Part shown: piece by piece, positions 1 through 7,005 of the stretch | Numbering within the stretch: the stretch's first letter is position 1 | Layout of the letters: the number at the start of each line of letters is the position of its first letter | NCBI GenBank assembly: GCA_012510625.1 | Contig: JAAZHP010000221.1 | Location: 1 to 15,986 of the forward strand | Origin: Bacillota bacterium | GTDB taxonomy: Bacteria; Bacillota; Dethiobacteria; DTU022 | Direction of reading: 5' to 3' | DNA: 15,986 nucleotides | Position numbers and translations under genes: made by a program | The notes under the pieces: model-generated | Databases searched by the model: none | What the model saw: only the letters and a program-made list of their open reading frames with translations | What the model was told of the DNA's origin: nothing

Positions 1-42
1 ATCATGCAGTCGCAACCTGCCGGTGTTCCCGCGCTTTGACCT

Positions 43-63
43 CCGACTTCCGACTTCTGATCT
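43..63. repeat. Short imperfect tandem repeat (about 7 bp unit)
   Basis: Two exact CCGACTT units are followed by a degenerate CTGATCT unit. The flanking TGACCT to the left looks like a further decayed copy. Such CCGACTT-type runs occur in intergenic DNA of some Clostridia (from memory). There is no ORF here, and the function is unknown. Confidence 0.5.
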
Positions 64-95
64 CTAAAATAAGCAAGTTCACTACGGGTTAATCA

Positions 96-103
96 TATAC
101 ATT
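96..103 (+). promoter_or_regulatory. Possible sigma-E -10 element for the spoIIIA operon
   Basis: TATACATT matches the sporulation sigma-E -10 consensus CATACAnT at all fixed positions but the first. spoIIIA is a mother-cell, sigma-E-dependent operon in Bacillus, so a promoter is expected in this leader. No convincing -35 (ATA-type) is seen at the right distance, so this is only a candidate. Confidence 0.28.
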
Positions 104-111
104 ATTAACAG

Positions 112-135
112 GCCGGGAGGGCAGCCAAGCCCGGC
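112..135 (+). other. GC stem-loop in the spoIIIAA leader
   Basis: GCCGGG (112-117) pairs with CCCGGC (130-135) around a 12-nt loop, followed by GATTTTAATAA. It could be a weak terminator of an upstream gene. If the candidate sigma-E start is right, it would instead be a 5'-terminal hairpin of the spoIIIA message. The T-run is short, so I do not call it a terminator. Confidence 0.4.
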
Positions 136-152
136 GATTTTAATAAAGGAGG

Positions 153-171
153 CCCGTTCAATTGAACCGGG
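153..171 (+). other. Palindrome spanning the spoIIIAA start codon
   Basis: GTTCAATTGAAC (156-167) is a perfect 12-bp palindrome containing the TTG start codon at 162-164. CCC (153-155) and GGG (169-171) can extend the stem with one bulged C. The Shine-Dalgarno AAAGGAGG (146-152 region) abuts its left arm, so folding could limit ribosome access to the start. Confidence 0.4.
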
Positions 172-1160
172 TCATGAAAGAAGTGGGCAATTTTCTTCCC
201 CATCGGATTCGCTCCATCCTGGGACGCTCTACCGGACCGCCCATGGGTGAAATCGAAGAGATCCGGCTGCGGCTGGGGAGGCCGCTGGCACTGCACGGAC
301 GGAGCGGTGAGTTTTTCTTAAGCGAATCGGGGATGATCGTCACCGCGGCGGAGGCTTACCGGCCCGATGGCGCTGATCTGGAAAAGGCGCTGCAGCTGCT
401 CAGCAGCTCCTCTCTCTATGCCTTTGCTGAAGAGCTGCGCAACGGCTATATCACCATACCCGGCGGCCACCGCGTGGGGCTGTGCGGCCAGGCGGTGGTT
501 GAAAAGGGCCGGGTGGTGCGATTGAAACATATAACCGGGTTAAATTACCGCATTGCCCGCCAGATCCGGGGAGTAGCCCTTCCATATGTGAAATTTTTCC
601 TGGATTACCGGCGCCGCCGGGTTTGCCACAGCCTGCTGGTGGCGCCGCCGCGCGGCGGCAAAACAACTTTTTTACGGGATCTGGCCCGCTGTCTTAGCGA
701 TGGGGTTAAGGAGCTCGGCTTTTCCGGCTTTAAGGTTGCCGTGGTCGATGAGCGTTCAGAAATAGCCGGCTCTTTCCAGGGGATTCCCCAGCTTGATGTG
801 GGCGAGCGAACCGATGTGCTCGATGCCTGCCCGAAAGCGGAGGGTATGATGATGCTGCTTCGCTCTATGGGCCCCGAGGTTATTGTTACCGACGAGATAG
901 GCGGGTCTGAAGATATCGCCGCCATTGAGGAGGTAATCCATGCCGGTGTCACGGTGGTGGCTACCGCTCACGGCAGCAGCCTGGCAGAGCTGCGGGCCCG
1001 GCCCGGCCTGCGCAGGCTTCTTGACGAGCAGGTTTTTGAAAGAGCCGCCATACTGGGTTTTAGCCGGGGAGCGGGTACGGTGGAGCAGCTATGCGATCTG
1101 AAGAAAGAAAGTTCTACAAGCATGCTTGAACGCAGCCCTAAAAGGAGCCGGCAGCTTTAA
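162..1160 (+). CDS. spoIIIAA: Stage III sporulation protein AA (AAA-type ATPase)
   Basis: This is the ATPase of the SpoIIIA-SpoIIQ channel that links mother cell and forespore after engulfment. It is related to secretion/pilus ATPases and acts at the cytoplasmic face of the outer forespore membrane. In the 332-residue product, the Walker A motif is APPRGGKT (161-168), with Ala where a Gly is more usual. VDERSEI lies at 195-201, Walker B VIVTDE at 240-245 and the sensor His at about 270. The N-terminal part (LYAFAEELRNGYITIPGGHRVG) is typical of the family. The start is TTG at 162, 9 nt after AAAGGAGG; the in-frame ATG at 174 has no such spacing. It is the first gene of the operon and its end lies 1 nt before spoIIIAB. 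Confidence 0.95.
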   Translation: MNRVMKEVGNFLPHRIRSILGRSTGPPMGEIEEIRLRLGRPLALHGRSGEFFLSESGMIVTAAEAYRPDGADLEKALQLLSSSSLYAFAEELRNGYITIPGGHRVGLCGQAVVEKGRVVRLKHITGLNYRIARQIRGVALPYVKFFLDYRRRRVCHSLLVAPPRGGKTTFLRDLARCLSDGVKELGFSGFKVAVVDERSEIAGSFQGIPQLDVGERTDVLDACPKAEGMMMLLRSMGPEVIVTDEIGGSEDIAAIEEVIHAGVTVVATAHGSSLAELRARPGLRRLLDEQVFERAAILGFSRGAGTVEQLCDLKKESSTSMLERSPKRSRQL

Positions 1161-1161
1161 G

Positions 1162-1692
1162 ATGTTAGAGCTAACCTGCAAACTCACAGGCGCCCTTTGC
1201 ATAATAGCTGCCACGGCAGCTTTCGGAGAAACAAAGGCGCGCGCTCTTGCGCTGAGGGTCAGGCAGTTGCAGCAATTCCAGCGCAGCCTGAAACTGCTCA
1301 GCGCCGAGATCACCTTCAGCCGCGCCCTGCTGCCTTATGCCTTCCAGGCGGTAGCCCGCCAGCTGGAACCGCCTCTGAGTGAACTCTACAGTAATGCCGC
1401 GGACAATCTTCTTTCCGGGGATGAGCGCAGCGCCCGGGAAATCTGGGAGAGCGCCGCCGCGGATATTTATCCGCATAGCTCATTTAATGCCGCGGACATG
1501 GAGATCATAGCCGGCGCAGGTGTTTCCCTGGGGGCAACCGAACAGGAAAGCCAGCTGAAGCAGATCGGGTTGACCCTGCAGCATCTCGAGGTTGCACTGG
1601 AGGCTGCGTTGGAGCAGAAACAGAAAAATGAAAAAATGTGGCGTTACCTGGGCTTCGCCGGAGGCGCAGCCCTGGTTATCCTGCTCCTGTAG
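1162..1692 (+). CDS. spoIIIAB: Stage III sporulation protein AB
   Basis: This is a membrane component of the SpoIIIA channel, related to the GspF/type II secretion platform proteins. The 176-residue product is close to the 171 of Bacillus. An N-terminal hydrophobic segment (about 6-22) is followed by helical sequence with the family pattern RVRQLQQFQRSLKLLSAEITF. A second hydrophobic segment closes the C-terminus (about 161-176). I chose ATG 1162 because homologues begin just before the first membrane segment. A TTG at 1126 would add 12 residues inside spoIIIAA. The SD AAAGGAG (1141-1147) lies inside spoIIIAA and is 14 nt away, longer than ideal, so translational coupling is likely. Confidence 0.93.
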   Translation: MLELTCKLTGALCIIAATAAFGETKARALALRVRQLQQFQRSLKLLSAEITFSRALLPYAFQAVARQLEPPLSELYSNAADNLLSGDERSAREIWESAAADIYPHSSFNAADMEIIAGAGVSLGATEQESQLKQIGLTLQHLEVALEAALEQKQKNEKMWRYLGFAGGAALVILLL

Positions 1693-1706
1693 ATGGAGGG
1701 AACGAA

Positions 1707-1913
1707 TTGAACGCCGTCAATATCGACCTTCTCTTCAAGATTGCCGGAATCGGTATCTTTATCTCCGTATTAAATATTGTTCTGAAACAGGCGGAGAAAG
1801 AGGAGCAAGCGCAGATGTTAACCCTCGTCGGGGTGGTCATCGTCCTGCTCATGGTGATGCAGTTGATAAATGAACTTTTTTCAAGCATCAAGACCATCTT
1901 TAATCTTTTTTAG
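1707..1913 (+). CDS. spoIIIAC: Stage III sporulation protein AC
   Basis: A small membrane protein of the SpoIIIA complex, 68 residues, matching the usual family length. It has two hydrophobic helices (about 7-22 and 34-54) separated by a charged loop with KQAEKEEQAQ, as in the family. The TTG start at 1707 is 6 nt after GGAGGG (1695-1700). The upstream in-frame extension has no homology to the family and overlaps spoIIIAB. Unusually, 103 nt separate it from spoIIIAD; in Bacillus these genes are nearly contiguous. Confidence 0.93.
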   Translation: MNAVNIDLLFKIAGIGIFISVLNIVLKQAEKEEQAQMLTLVGVVIVLLMVMQLINELFSSIKTIFNLF

Positions 1914-2016
1914 CCGGTTTTACCTTCCGTCCGGCGGGCCTCTTTATTGCCGGGGGCACAATCGGGATGTCAGTCCGAGGGCAAGACAGAGGGAAGGGCG
2001 AGCGGAGCGTTGATAT
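1914..2016. other. Unexplained spacer between spoIIIAC and spoIIIAD
   Basis: These 103 bp are non-coding. A weak 5-bp inverted repeat is present (GCCGG 1913-1917 with CCGGC 1931-1935), with no T-tract after it. The right half is purine-rich and ends in the weak SD for spoIIIAD. No repeat family was recognised. It may be a decayed insertion, since this junction is normally tight. Confidence 0.4.
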
Positions 2017-2406
2017 ATGGAGATTGTGCAGGTTGTCGGGCTGGGGTTGATTGCCGCCCTGCTCGTGCTTATCTTGAGAGAATACCGGCCCGAGATGGCA
2101 ATGCAGGTTTCATTGATTGCCGGGGTTGTGATTATGCTCCTGGTGGTAAACCGCATTGCCGGCGCCGTCAACGTAATTACCGAAACGGCTGTGGCGGCGG
2201 GAATTAACCTGGTTTACCTGCAAACCCTGCTGCGGGTGATCGGAATTGCCTACCTGGCTGAATTCGGAGCGCAAATCTGCCGTGATGCGGGAGAGGGAAG
2301 CATCGCTTCCCGGGTTGAACTGGCGGCAAAAGTGATCATTCTGGTAATGGCGGTGCCGGTAATCGTGGAAATAATGGAATCTGTTCTCAGGATGATCCCC
2401 AGATGA
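2017..2406 (+). CDS. spoIIIAD: Stage III sporulation protein AD
   Basis: Integral membrane component of the SpoIIIA complex, 129 residues (Bacillus 133). Hydrophobic segments lie at about 3-20, 27-46, 62-80 and 101-125. The central 'LLRVIGIAYLAEFGAQICRDAGE' region is characteristic; within it, IGIAYLAEFGAQICRD is the key stretch. ATG at 2017 follows a modest SD (GGAG 2004-2007). Its stop overlaps the spoIIIAE start in an ATGA arrangement, so the two are probably translationally coupled. Confidence 0.93.
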   Translation: MEIVQVVGLGLIAALLVLILREYRPEMAMQVSLIAGVVIMLLVVNRIAGAVNVITETAVAAGINLVYLQTLLRVIGIAYLAEFGAQICRDAGEGSIASRVELAAKVIILVMAVPVIVEIMESVLRMIPR

Positions 2407-3584
2407 GGGCGCATCGGCGGACCCTGACCATGGTGGCAACTGCTGCGGTCATGATGTTTCTGATCTCAATCGTGCCATCCGCCGCGGCGGCAGCCGATCC
2501 GCTGGTTCAGGATTTGCAAAACGACCTTGATCTGAGCTACTTTGATCGTTTCTGGGGAGAGCTGGAGAAAGATGCGCGAGACTTTCTCCCGGAGTTGAAC
2601 TGGCGGAAGCTGCTGGAACAGCTTCAGGCCGGTGAAGCCTTCCTTGATCCCGGAGCGTTTATTGGCGGCATTGGACGGTTTTTCTTCGGTGAGGTGCTTT
2701 TTAGCCTTAGGCTGCTGGGCCAGCTTCTTCTTCTTGCCGTAGCGGCTGCCTTTTTAAAAAACCTGGAAAGCGCTTTTGAAAGGCAGCAGGTGGCCGCGCT
2801 GACCCGCAGCATTGTCTTTATTGTCCTGGTCGGCATCTGCCTCTACGGCTTTACGGCCGCTATGAGCATAGCCGGGAAAACGATAGACAACATGGTTGAT
2901 TTTTCGCTGGCCTCTCTGCCGGCTCTTGTGGCCCTCCTGGCGGCTCAGGGAAGCGTTGCTTCTTCGGCGGTTTTGCATCCATTGGTGGTTTTTGGGATCA
3001 ATTTTTTCGGGAGCCTGATTCGCAATATCATCTTTCCCCTGATTTACTTTAGCGCCGTGCTGGGGCTGGCCGATCATTTTTCGCCTCATTTTAAGGTGAG
3101 AAATCTATCCAATCTCTTTAAAGAGATTAGCACCTGGGCGATGGGGATCTGCATGACCATTTTTGTCGGCATCCTTACGGTGCAGGGAGTTGCCGGAACA
3201 GTGGCCGACGCCGTGGGGTTAAGAACGGCGAAGTATATGACTTCGGCCTTTGTCCCTGTTGTCGGTAAAGTCCTTTCCGATGCGGTGGAAACGGTGGCCG
3301 GAGCTTCGATTATTTTAAAAAACAGCATCTACCTGACCGGGGTGGTGCTGCTGCTTCTCATGACGCTCTTCCCCCTGGCGAAATTGACTGCGGTGACATT
3401 GATTTACAAGTTGAGCGCCGCGCTGGTGGAGCCTCTCGGGGAACCGGATCTGGGCAGCTGCATTAATGTGATGGGCAATTCCCTGGCCCTGGTTTTGGCG
3501 GCGCTGGCCTGCGCGGCGCTGATCTTCTTTTTGGCGGTTACGGTTATAGTCAGCGCCGGCAATGCCGCGATCATGTTTCGTTAA
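2403..3584 (+). CDS. spoIIIAE: Stage III sporulation protein AE
   Basis: A polytopic membrane protein of the SpoIIIA-SpoIIQ channel, 393 residues (Bacillus 399). The N-terminus looks like a signal peptide: basic MRAHRR, a hydrophobic core to about residue 24, then an AAAAA stretch before DPLVQDL. A short extracytoplasmic domain of about 70 residues follows, and the rest is a series of hydrophobic helices to the C-terminus. The start ATG at 2403 overlaps the spoIIIAD stop by 4 nt. spoIIIAF begins 11 nt downstream. Confidence 0.94.
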   Translation: MRAHRRTLTMVATAAVMMFLISIVPSAAAAADPLVQDLQNDLDLSYFDRFWGELEKDARDFLPELNWRKLLEQLQAGEAFLDPGAFIGGIGRFFFGEVLFSLRLLGQLLLLAVAAAFLKNLESAFERQQVAALTRSIVFIVLVGICLYGFTAAMSIAGKTIDNMVDFSLASLPALVALLAAQGSVASSAVLHPLVVFGINFFGSLIRNIIFPLIYFSAVLGLADHFSPHFKVRNLSNLFKEISTWAMGICMTIFVGILTVQGVAGTVADAVGLRTAKYMTSAFVPVVGKVLSDAVETVAGASIILKNSIYLTGVVLLLLMTLFPLAKLTAVTLIYKLSAALVEPLGEPDLGSCINVMGNSLALVLAALACAALIFFLAVTVIVSAGNAAIMFR

Positions 3585-3595
3585 GAGGCGATCTC

Positions 3596-4210
3596 ATGTC
3601 AGCGGTGATCAGCGATCTGATTCGCAATCTCACGGTCATAATTTTTCTAAATGTGCTGCTTGAAATGATGTTGCCGCGGGGGGAGTTTCATCGCTATATC
3701 AGGCTGATAACGGGGCTGATCGTTATTTTGATGGTTGTGGGCACCATCGCTGCGCTCATGGGAAGGATCCCCCGGCTTGAGCCGGCTGCGGCCGCTACTC
3801 CTGCAGCCGGGGGCAGCGGCGCCGTGGCGGCGGATCAGATAGAAAGAGCCGGCGCCGCATACCGCCGGCAGGTGCTGCAGCAGTGCCGCGCCGCGCTGGA
3901 AATTATGCTCCGGGAAGAGATCTCCGCTTCGGGAGAATGGGAACTGGTAGAAGCTGTTCTGGTTCTGGAAGAAGATTGCAACAGCAGCTCTTTCGGCACG
4001 CCCTTGGAAATCAAGCTCCTGGTCAAGGCTGCCGCTGCCGGAAACAGCAAAGTGGCGCCGGTTAACATAGAGCCGGTAGTGGTGGGAGGGGAGGGAAGCG
4101 CCGAAGAGGATAGCTCCAAGACGGCTTCCCGATTGCCGGAGATGGAGCAGCATCTGGCCGGATTGCTGGATCTTTCTCCGGCTCAGGTAACCGTAACTCT
4201 TTGTGAGTGA
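3596..4210 (+). CDS. spoIIIAF: Stage III sporulation protein AF
   Basis: Membrane-anchored SpoIIIA component, 204 residues (Bacillus 206). Two hydrophobic helices lie near the N-terminus (about 12-26 and 38-55). A soluble, probably extracytoplasmic domain follows a Pro/Ala/Gly-rich linker (about 60-80). The conserved C-terminal pattern LAGLLDLSPAQVTVTL closes the protein. ATG 3596 follows GAGG (3586-3589). After it comes a 186-bp gap unusual for this operon. Confidence 0.92.
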   Translation: MSAVISDLIRNLTVIIFLNVLLEMMLPRGEFHRYIRLITGLIVILMVVGTIAALMGRIPRLEPAAAATPAAGGSGAVAADQIERAGAAYRRQVLQQCRAALEIMLREEISASGEWELVEAVLVLEEDCNSSSFGTPLEIKLLVKAAAAGNSKVAPVNIEPVVVGGEGSAEEDSSKTASRLPEMEQHLAGLLDLSPAQVTVTLCE

Positions 4211-4238
4211 GGCGTGCCGGAACCCTTGCGCGGATGTA

Positions 4239-4270
4239 CTGTCATTTTGAGCGCGGCGAAGAATCTCGTT
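4239..4270. repeat. Remnant of a widespread dispersed repeat (GAGCG...GAAGAATCTC type)
   Basis: GTCATTTTGAGCGCGGCGAA followed by GAATCTC matches a short repeat known from intergenic DNA of many unrelated bacteria. It produces the familiar spurious peptides CHFERGEESR on one strand and EILRRAQND on the other. Usually a second, inverted arm (GAGATTCTTCG...) is present. I do not see one in this gap (4211-4396), so this is a truncated copy. The rest of the gap holds only the spoIIIAG SD. Confidence 0.75.
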
Positions 4271-4396
4271 TTGTTTGGCGGAGATGACCACCGGGGGCTC
4301 GAGATGCGGTGAGTGCATGCCGGGGAGCGAAGAGAGGCCAACCAGCCTGGCGGCTGCAGGCCGAGCTGGATTTAACGGAGAAGGAGGCAGAATAGG

Positions 4397-4984
4397 TTGG
4401 GTTTTTGGGATGAGTGGAAAAAGATTATCAACCCCGGCGGCAAAGAGGGCGGGCGCTTAAAAACCGGATCGCTGCTTCTGATCCTGCTGGCCGTGGGAGC
4501 GGGCTTGCTGCTGTTAAACTCCTTCTTCAGTTTGGATAAAAAAAAGGAATTGCCGCCGCCGGCTGAACCCGTGGAGTCCACCGGCGCCCTCTGGACAGAA
4601 CAGCAGTTAACCCGCCGTCTTGCTGAAATATTATCAAAGATCCGGGGAGTAAGCGAGGTGGAACTATTTTTAACCCCTGAAACATCGGGAAGGATGGAAC
4701 TGGTTACCGACAGGGAGGAGTCGCGGCGCCAGACCAGTGAGGGCGACAGCGAAGGGGGAAACCGGGAAATTGTTGAGGAGACGTCAAGGTCAACATATGT
4801 TGTTTTAAGGGATTCGCTGGGCAATGAAGTGCCCCTGGTAGCCGAAGAGAGAAAGCCTCTCTATAGAGGGGTTCTTGTTGTCGCCGCCGGCGTTGATGAT
4901 CCCGCTGTGAAAGCCAGGGTAATCGAAGCGCTGCAGGTGCTGCTGGGGCTGCCGGCACACCGGATAACGGTTCTGCCGCGCTGA
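4397..4984 (+). CDS. spoIIIAG: Stage III sporulation protein AG
   Basis: SpoIIIAG forms the large ring in the intermembrane space of the forespore channel. This 195-residue protein is somewhat shorter than that of Bacillus (229). A cytoplasmic N-terminus (GFWDEWKKI) leads to one membrane helix (about 24-42) and a Pro-rich linker. A ring-building-motif domain follows, ending VLVVAAGVDDPAVKARVIEA and then LQVLLGLPAHRITVLP. An acidic/polar insertion (about 100-130, rich in Glu, Ser, Arg) fits the beta-triangle region of the family. TTG 4397 is 9 nt after AAGGAGG (4381-4387). No ATG fits that SD in this frame. Confidence 0.92.
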   Translation: MGFWDEWKKIINPGGKEGGRLKTGSLLLILLAVGAGLLLLNSFFSLDKKKELPPPAEPVESTGALWTEQQLTRRLAEILSKIRGVSEVELFLTPETSGRMELVTDREESRRQTSEGDSEGGNREIVEETSRSTYVVLRDSLGNEVPLVAEERKPLYRGVLVVAAGVDDPAVKARVIEALQVLLGLPAHRITVLPR

Positions 4985-4991
4985 TCCGGCC

Positions 4992-5009
4992 CTCCCGGGT
5001 AGCCGGGAG
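4992..5009 (+). other. GC hairpin between spoIIIAG and spoIIIAH
   Basis: CTCCCGG (4992-4998) and CCGGGAG (5003-5009) pair perfectly around a GTAG loop. No T-run follows, so it is not a standard intrinsic terminator. It could be an RNA stability element or a partial attenuator setting the AG:AH ratio. Confidence 0.5.
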
Positions 5010-5063
5010 AAGGCTTGGGCTGCATTTGATTCCTTTACATTAAAGATATTGGAGGTGAAGACG

Positions 5064-5597
5064 ATGAGTTTCCTGATAGAGAACCGCAGGCTGCTGCTCT
5101 GGCTCTGCTGCCTGGCAGTGATGATCGGGGCGACCTGGTGGATTATCCAGGGAATTGAGGAGAGATTCGAGAGCATAGATGTAGTTACCGATGAGAACCT
5201 TCTGGAGACAGAGGTTGATATACCGGTGCTTGTCAGCGATGAGGATGAGGCCGCTTTCTTTGTCAATTATCGCCTGCAGCGAGAGCGGACCAGGGATCGG
5301 TCCATCGAGATGCTGCAATCTCTTCTCGACAACCCCAATGCCGGGGCCTCCGCCAAGGAGGAGGCAGAAAAAATGCTTCTGGATATTGTCCAGCTGCGCG
5401 AGCAGGAGCTGCTGGTTGAGAATATGGTTAGAGCCCAGGGCTACGAGGACGCCGTTTTTTTCTATCATGACGAGGTGGCCACGGTGCTGGTAAAACATAA
5501 GGGACTCGACGAAAAGAGCTTCATTCAAATTGCTGAAACAGTATCGGCCGCTGTCGGCGTGGAACGCGAAAATATTCAGGTGATGGCGCGTCCCTGA
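5064..5597 (+). CDS. spoIIIAH: Stage III sporulation protein AH
   Basis: The mother-cell partner of forespore SpoIIQ, related to YscJ/FliF ring proteins. The 177-residue product is shorter than the Bacillus one (218), mainly in the linker. It has one N-terminal membrane helix (about 9-29). An acidic linker follows, then the conserved segment FFVNYRLQRERTRDRSIEML and a C-terminal ring-building-motif domain (about 110-177). ATG 5064 is 7 nt from GGAGGT (5051-5056). A TTG at 5049 precedes that SD and is rejected. It is the last gene of the sporulation operon. Confidence 0.94.
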   Translation: MSFLIENRRLLLWLCCLAVMIGATWWIIQGIEERFESIDVVTDENLLETEVDIPVLVSDEDEAAFFVNYRLQRERTRDRSIEMLQSLLDNPNAGASAKEEAEKMLLDIVQLREQELLVENMVRAQGYEDAVFFYHDEVATVLVKHKGLDEKSFIQIAETVSAAVGVERENIQVMARP

Positions 5598-5599
5598 AA

Positions 5600-5628
5600 T
5601 TGAACTGGCTGCCACTGTTTGGTATAAT
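5600..5628 (+). promoter_or_regulatory. Sigma-A promoter for the asp23-amaP-nusB group
   Basis: TTGAAC (5600-5605), a 17-bp spacer and TATAAT (5623-5628) preceded by TGG give a perfect -10 with an extended TGn motif. The -35 is 4 of 6. It begins just after the spoIIIAH stop and would start transcription near 5635. This separates vegetative expression of the downstream genes from the sporulation operon. Confidence 0.75.
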
Positions 5629-5636
5629 AAGCTAAA

Positions 5637-5664
5637 CCGGCGGCCTGCGCAATCCCGCCGCCGG
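5637..5664 (+). other. GC stem-loop at the predicted 5' end of the asp23 transcript
   Basis: CCGGCGGC (5637-5644) pairs perfectly with GCCGCCGG (5657-5664) around a 12-nt loop. It begins within a few bases of the expected transcription start and lacks a following T-run. A 5'-terminal hairpin would be expected to protect the message. A late terminator for the spoIIIA operon is the alternative. Confidence 0.5.
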
Positions 5665-5750
5665 CAGATTTGCTCAGGTAACGATAATTGGTAAGGAAGG
5701 CTTTTTCAGCACTCCGTTTTGTTAATTTTGTTTCTGAGGAGGTTATTTAC

Positions 5751-6155
5751 ATGTTTGCCGAAGATGAGCGGACGGTTGCTTCAGATATGGGAACGATTAG
5801 AATATCTGATGATGTGGTGGCTGTGATTGCCGGGCTGGCGGCGACGGAAGTGGATGGCGTCGCCGCTATGAGCGGCGGTTTTGCCGGCGGTATTGCCGAG
5901 GTTTTGGGGCGGCGCAACCTTTCGAAAGGTGTCAAGGTTGAGGTGGGCACAGAGGAGGCGAAGGTTGACCTGCACATAGTGGTTACTTACGGTGTGCGGA
6001 TCCCTGATGTTGCTTGGGAAATCCAGGAGAACGTGAAAAAGGCTATCGAGCAGATGACCGGCCTGAGAGTTTTGCAGGTAAATGTACATGTCCAGGGGGT
6101 AAGCTTTCCGGCAAAAGAGAAATCCGGCGAGCGCGATGAACCGGCTTTAAAGTAG
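5751..6155 (+). CDS. Asp23/Gls24 family envelope stress protein
   Basis: An alkaline shock protein 23 family member of 134 residues, related to Bacillus YqhY, which sits at this chromosomal site next to nusB. Asp23 proteins are abundant, membrane-associated through AmaP, and tied to envelope stress; YqhY is linked to lipid synthesis. The family features are seen: GTIRISDDVVAVIAGLAA at 18-35, then EVDGVAAMSGGFAGGIAEVL. KVEVGTEEAKVDLHIVVTYG and IQENVKKAIEQMTGL follow. ATG 5751 follows GAGGAGG (5736-5742); the longer in-frame upstream extension includes no SD. Transcription is probably from the sigma-A promoter about 120 nt upstream. Confidence 0.9.
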   Translation: MFAEDERTVASDMGTIRISDDVVAVIAGLAATEVDGVAAMSGGFAGGIAEVLGRRNLSKGVKVEVGTEEAKVDLHIVVTYGVRIPDVAWEIQENVKKAIEQMTGLRVLQVNVHVQGVSFPAKEKSGERDEPALK

Positions 6156-6193
6156 AACGATTCAGCATGCCGTGAAGGAGGTTATTTTAATAA

Positions 6194-6727
6194 ATGAAAG
6201 CCGTCCGGCGGTTGCTCCTTGTTATCCTGGGCCTGTTAATGATAGGGACAGGCTTTTTCCTCCTGCTGGAAATCTTCTATCCGCTTGGCAGATTGAGCGC
6301 TATTTTCCCGGGTTTTTACAGACAGGACGTAGTTTTTTATGCCGGCGGAGCTTTGCTTCTCCTCGGCTTCATCCCCCTTGTTCTGGGTGTGAGCCCTTCT
6401 AAGAAGAAACCGGAAACGGTGCTGCAAACCGGGGCGCTGGGTGAAGTGCGCATTTCCCTGCTTGCCCTGGAAAATATGGTGCTGCGTGTTGTGCAGCAGA
6501 TGAGGGGGATTCGGGACAGCAGCAGGAGGGTGACCTACACCCCGCAAGGCCTGGTAGTTTATCTGCATGTAAAAGTATTGCCTGATCAAAAACTGCCTGA
6601 TCTGACCAGCGAGCTGCAAAACAATGTTAAAAATTACCTGGAAGAGACTACCGGGATTATCGTCAATGAAGTAATAGTAAGTGTGGAGAACATCATTCTG
6701 GATCAGGTTCCCGTTAAGGTTAAGTAA
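6194..6727 (+). CDS. amaP: Alkaline shock response membrane anchor protein AmaP
   Basis: AmaP anchors Asp23 to the cytoplasmic membrane in Staphylococcus. In this 177-residue protein two hydrophobic helices (about 6-28 and 47-66) form the membrane part. The cytoplasmic C-terminal half has the Asp23-like pattern VRISLLALENMVLRVVQQ... and ends in VNEVIVSVENI. ATG 6194 lies 12 nt after AAGGAGG (6175-6181). It lies between the Asp23 gene and the DUF2273 gene, the arrangement seen in many Firmicutes. Confidence 0.88.
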   Translation: MKAVRRLLLVILGLLMIGTGFFLLLEIFYPLGRLSAIFPGFYRQDVVFYAGGALLLLGFIPLVLGVSPSKKKPETVLQTGALGEVRISLLALENMVLRVVQQMRGIRDSSRRVTYTPQGLVVYLHVKVLPDQKLPDLTSELQNNVKNYLEETTGIIVNEVIVSVENIILDQVPVKVK

Positions 6728-6758
6728 TGGATTACAGGCTATTAAAGGGGGACCGGAA

Positions 6759-6974
6759 ATGAACTTCTGGGTCATTTTTAGTAAAAATTGGGGTAAAATA
6801 CTCGGCGGAGTGGTAGGACTGATTGTTGCTCTAATGGTGCTCAATTACGGTTGGAAAACTCTTCTTGTCTTTGCTTTTATTGCGCTGGGGGTTTTTATCG
6901 GCTGGCGGCTCGATGCCGATGAAAACTTCCGTCACTTTATTGAGCGCCTGTTCTCTTATCGCGAAGACCATTAA
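6759..6974 (+). CDS. DUF2273 small membrane protein
   Basis: A 71-residue protein with the layout of DUF2273: a short amphipathic N-terminus (MNFWVIFSKNWGKILGG) and two hydrophobic helices (about 14-29 and 33-48). A charged tail with the family pattern WRLDADENFRHFIERLF follows. ATG 6759 follows AAAGGGGG. DUF2273 genes are typically found with asp23/amaP. The role is unknown, probably in the same membrane assembly. Confidence 0.85.
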   Translation: MNFWVIFSKNWGKILGGVVGLIVALMVLNYGWKTLLVFAFIALGVFIGWRLDADENFRHFIERLFSYREDH

Positions 6975-7005
6975 ATCATCATGCTCTACTCAGGAGGATG
7001 TTCTA

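Noticed and set aside
112..142. Intrinsic terminator upstream of spoIIIAA
   Set aside because: The stem is only 6 bp with a 12-nt loop, and the T-run is four bases; too weak to call.
1..161. End of an upstream gene or a CRISPR-like repeat
   Set aside because: No coding continuity is seen, and the CCGACTT units are contiguous 7-mers without spacers.
3647..4318. Long reverse-strand reading frame (223 codons) opposite spoIIIAF
   Set aside because: It is antisense to a clear spoIIIAF and its N-terminal EILRRAQND peptide comes from the dispersed repeat. No SD or family match.
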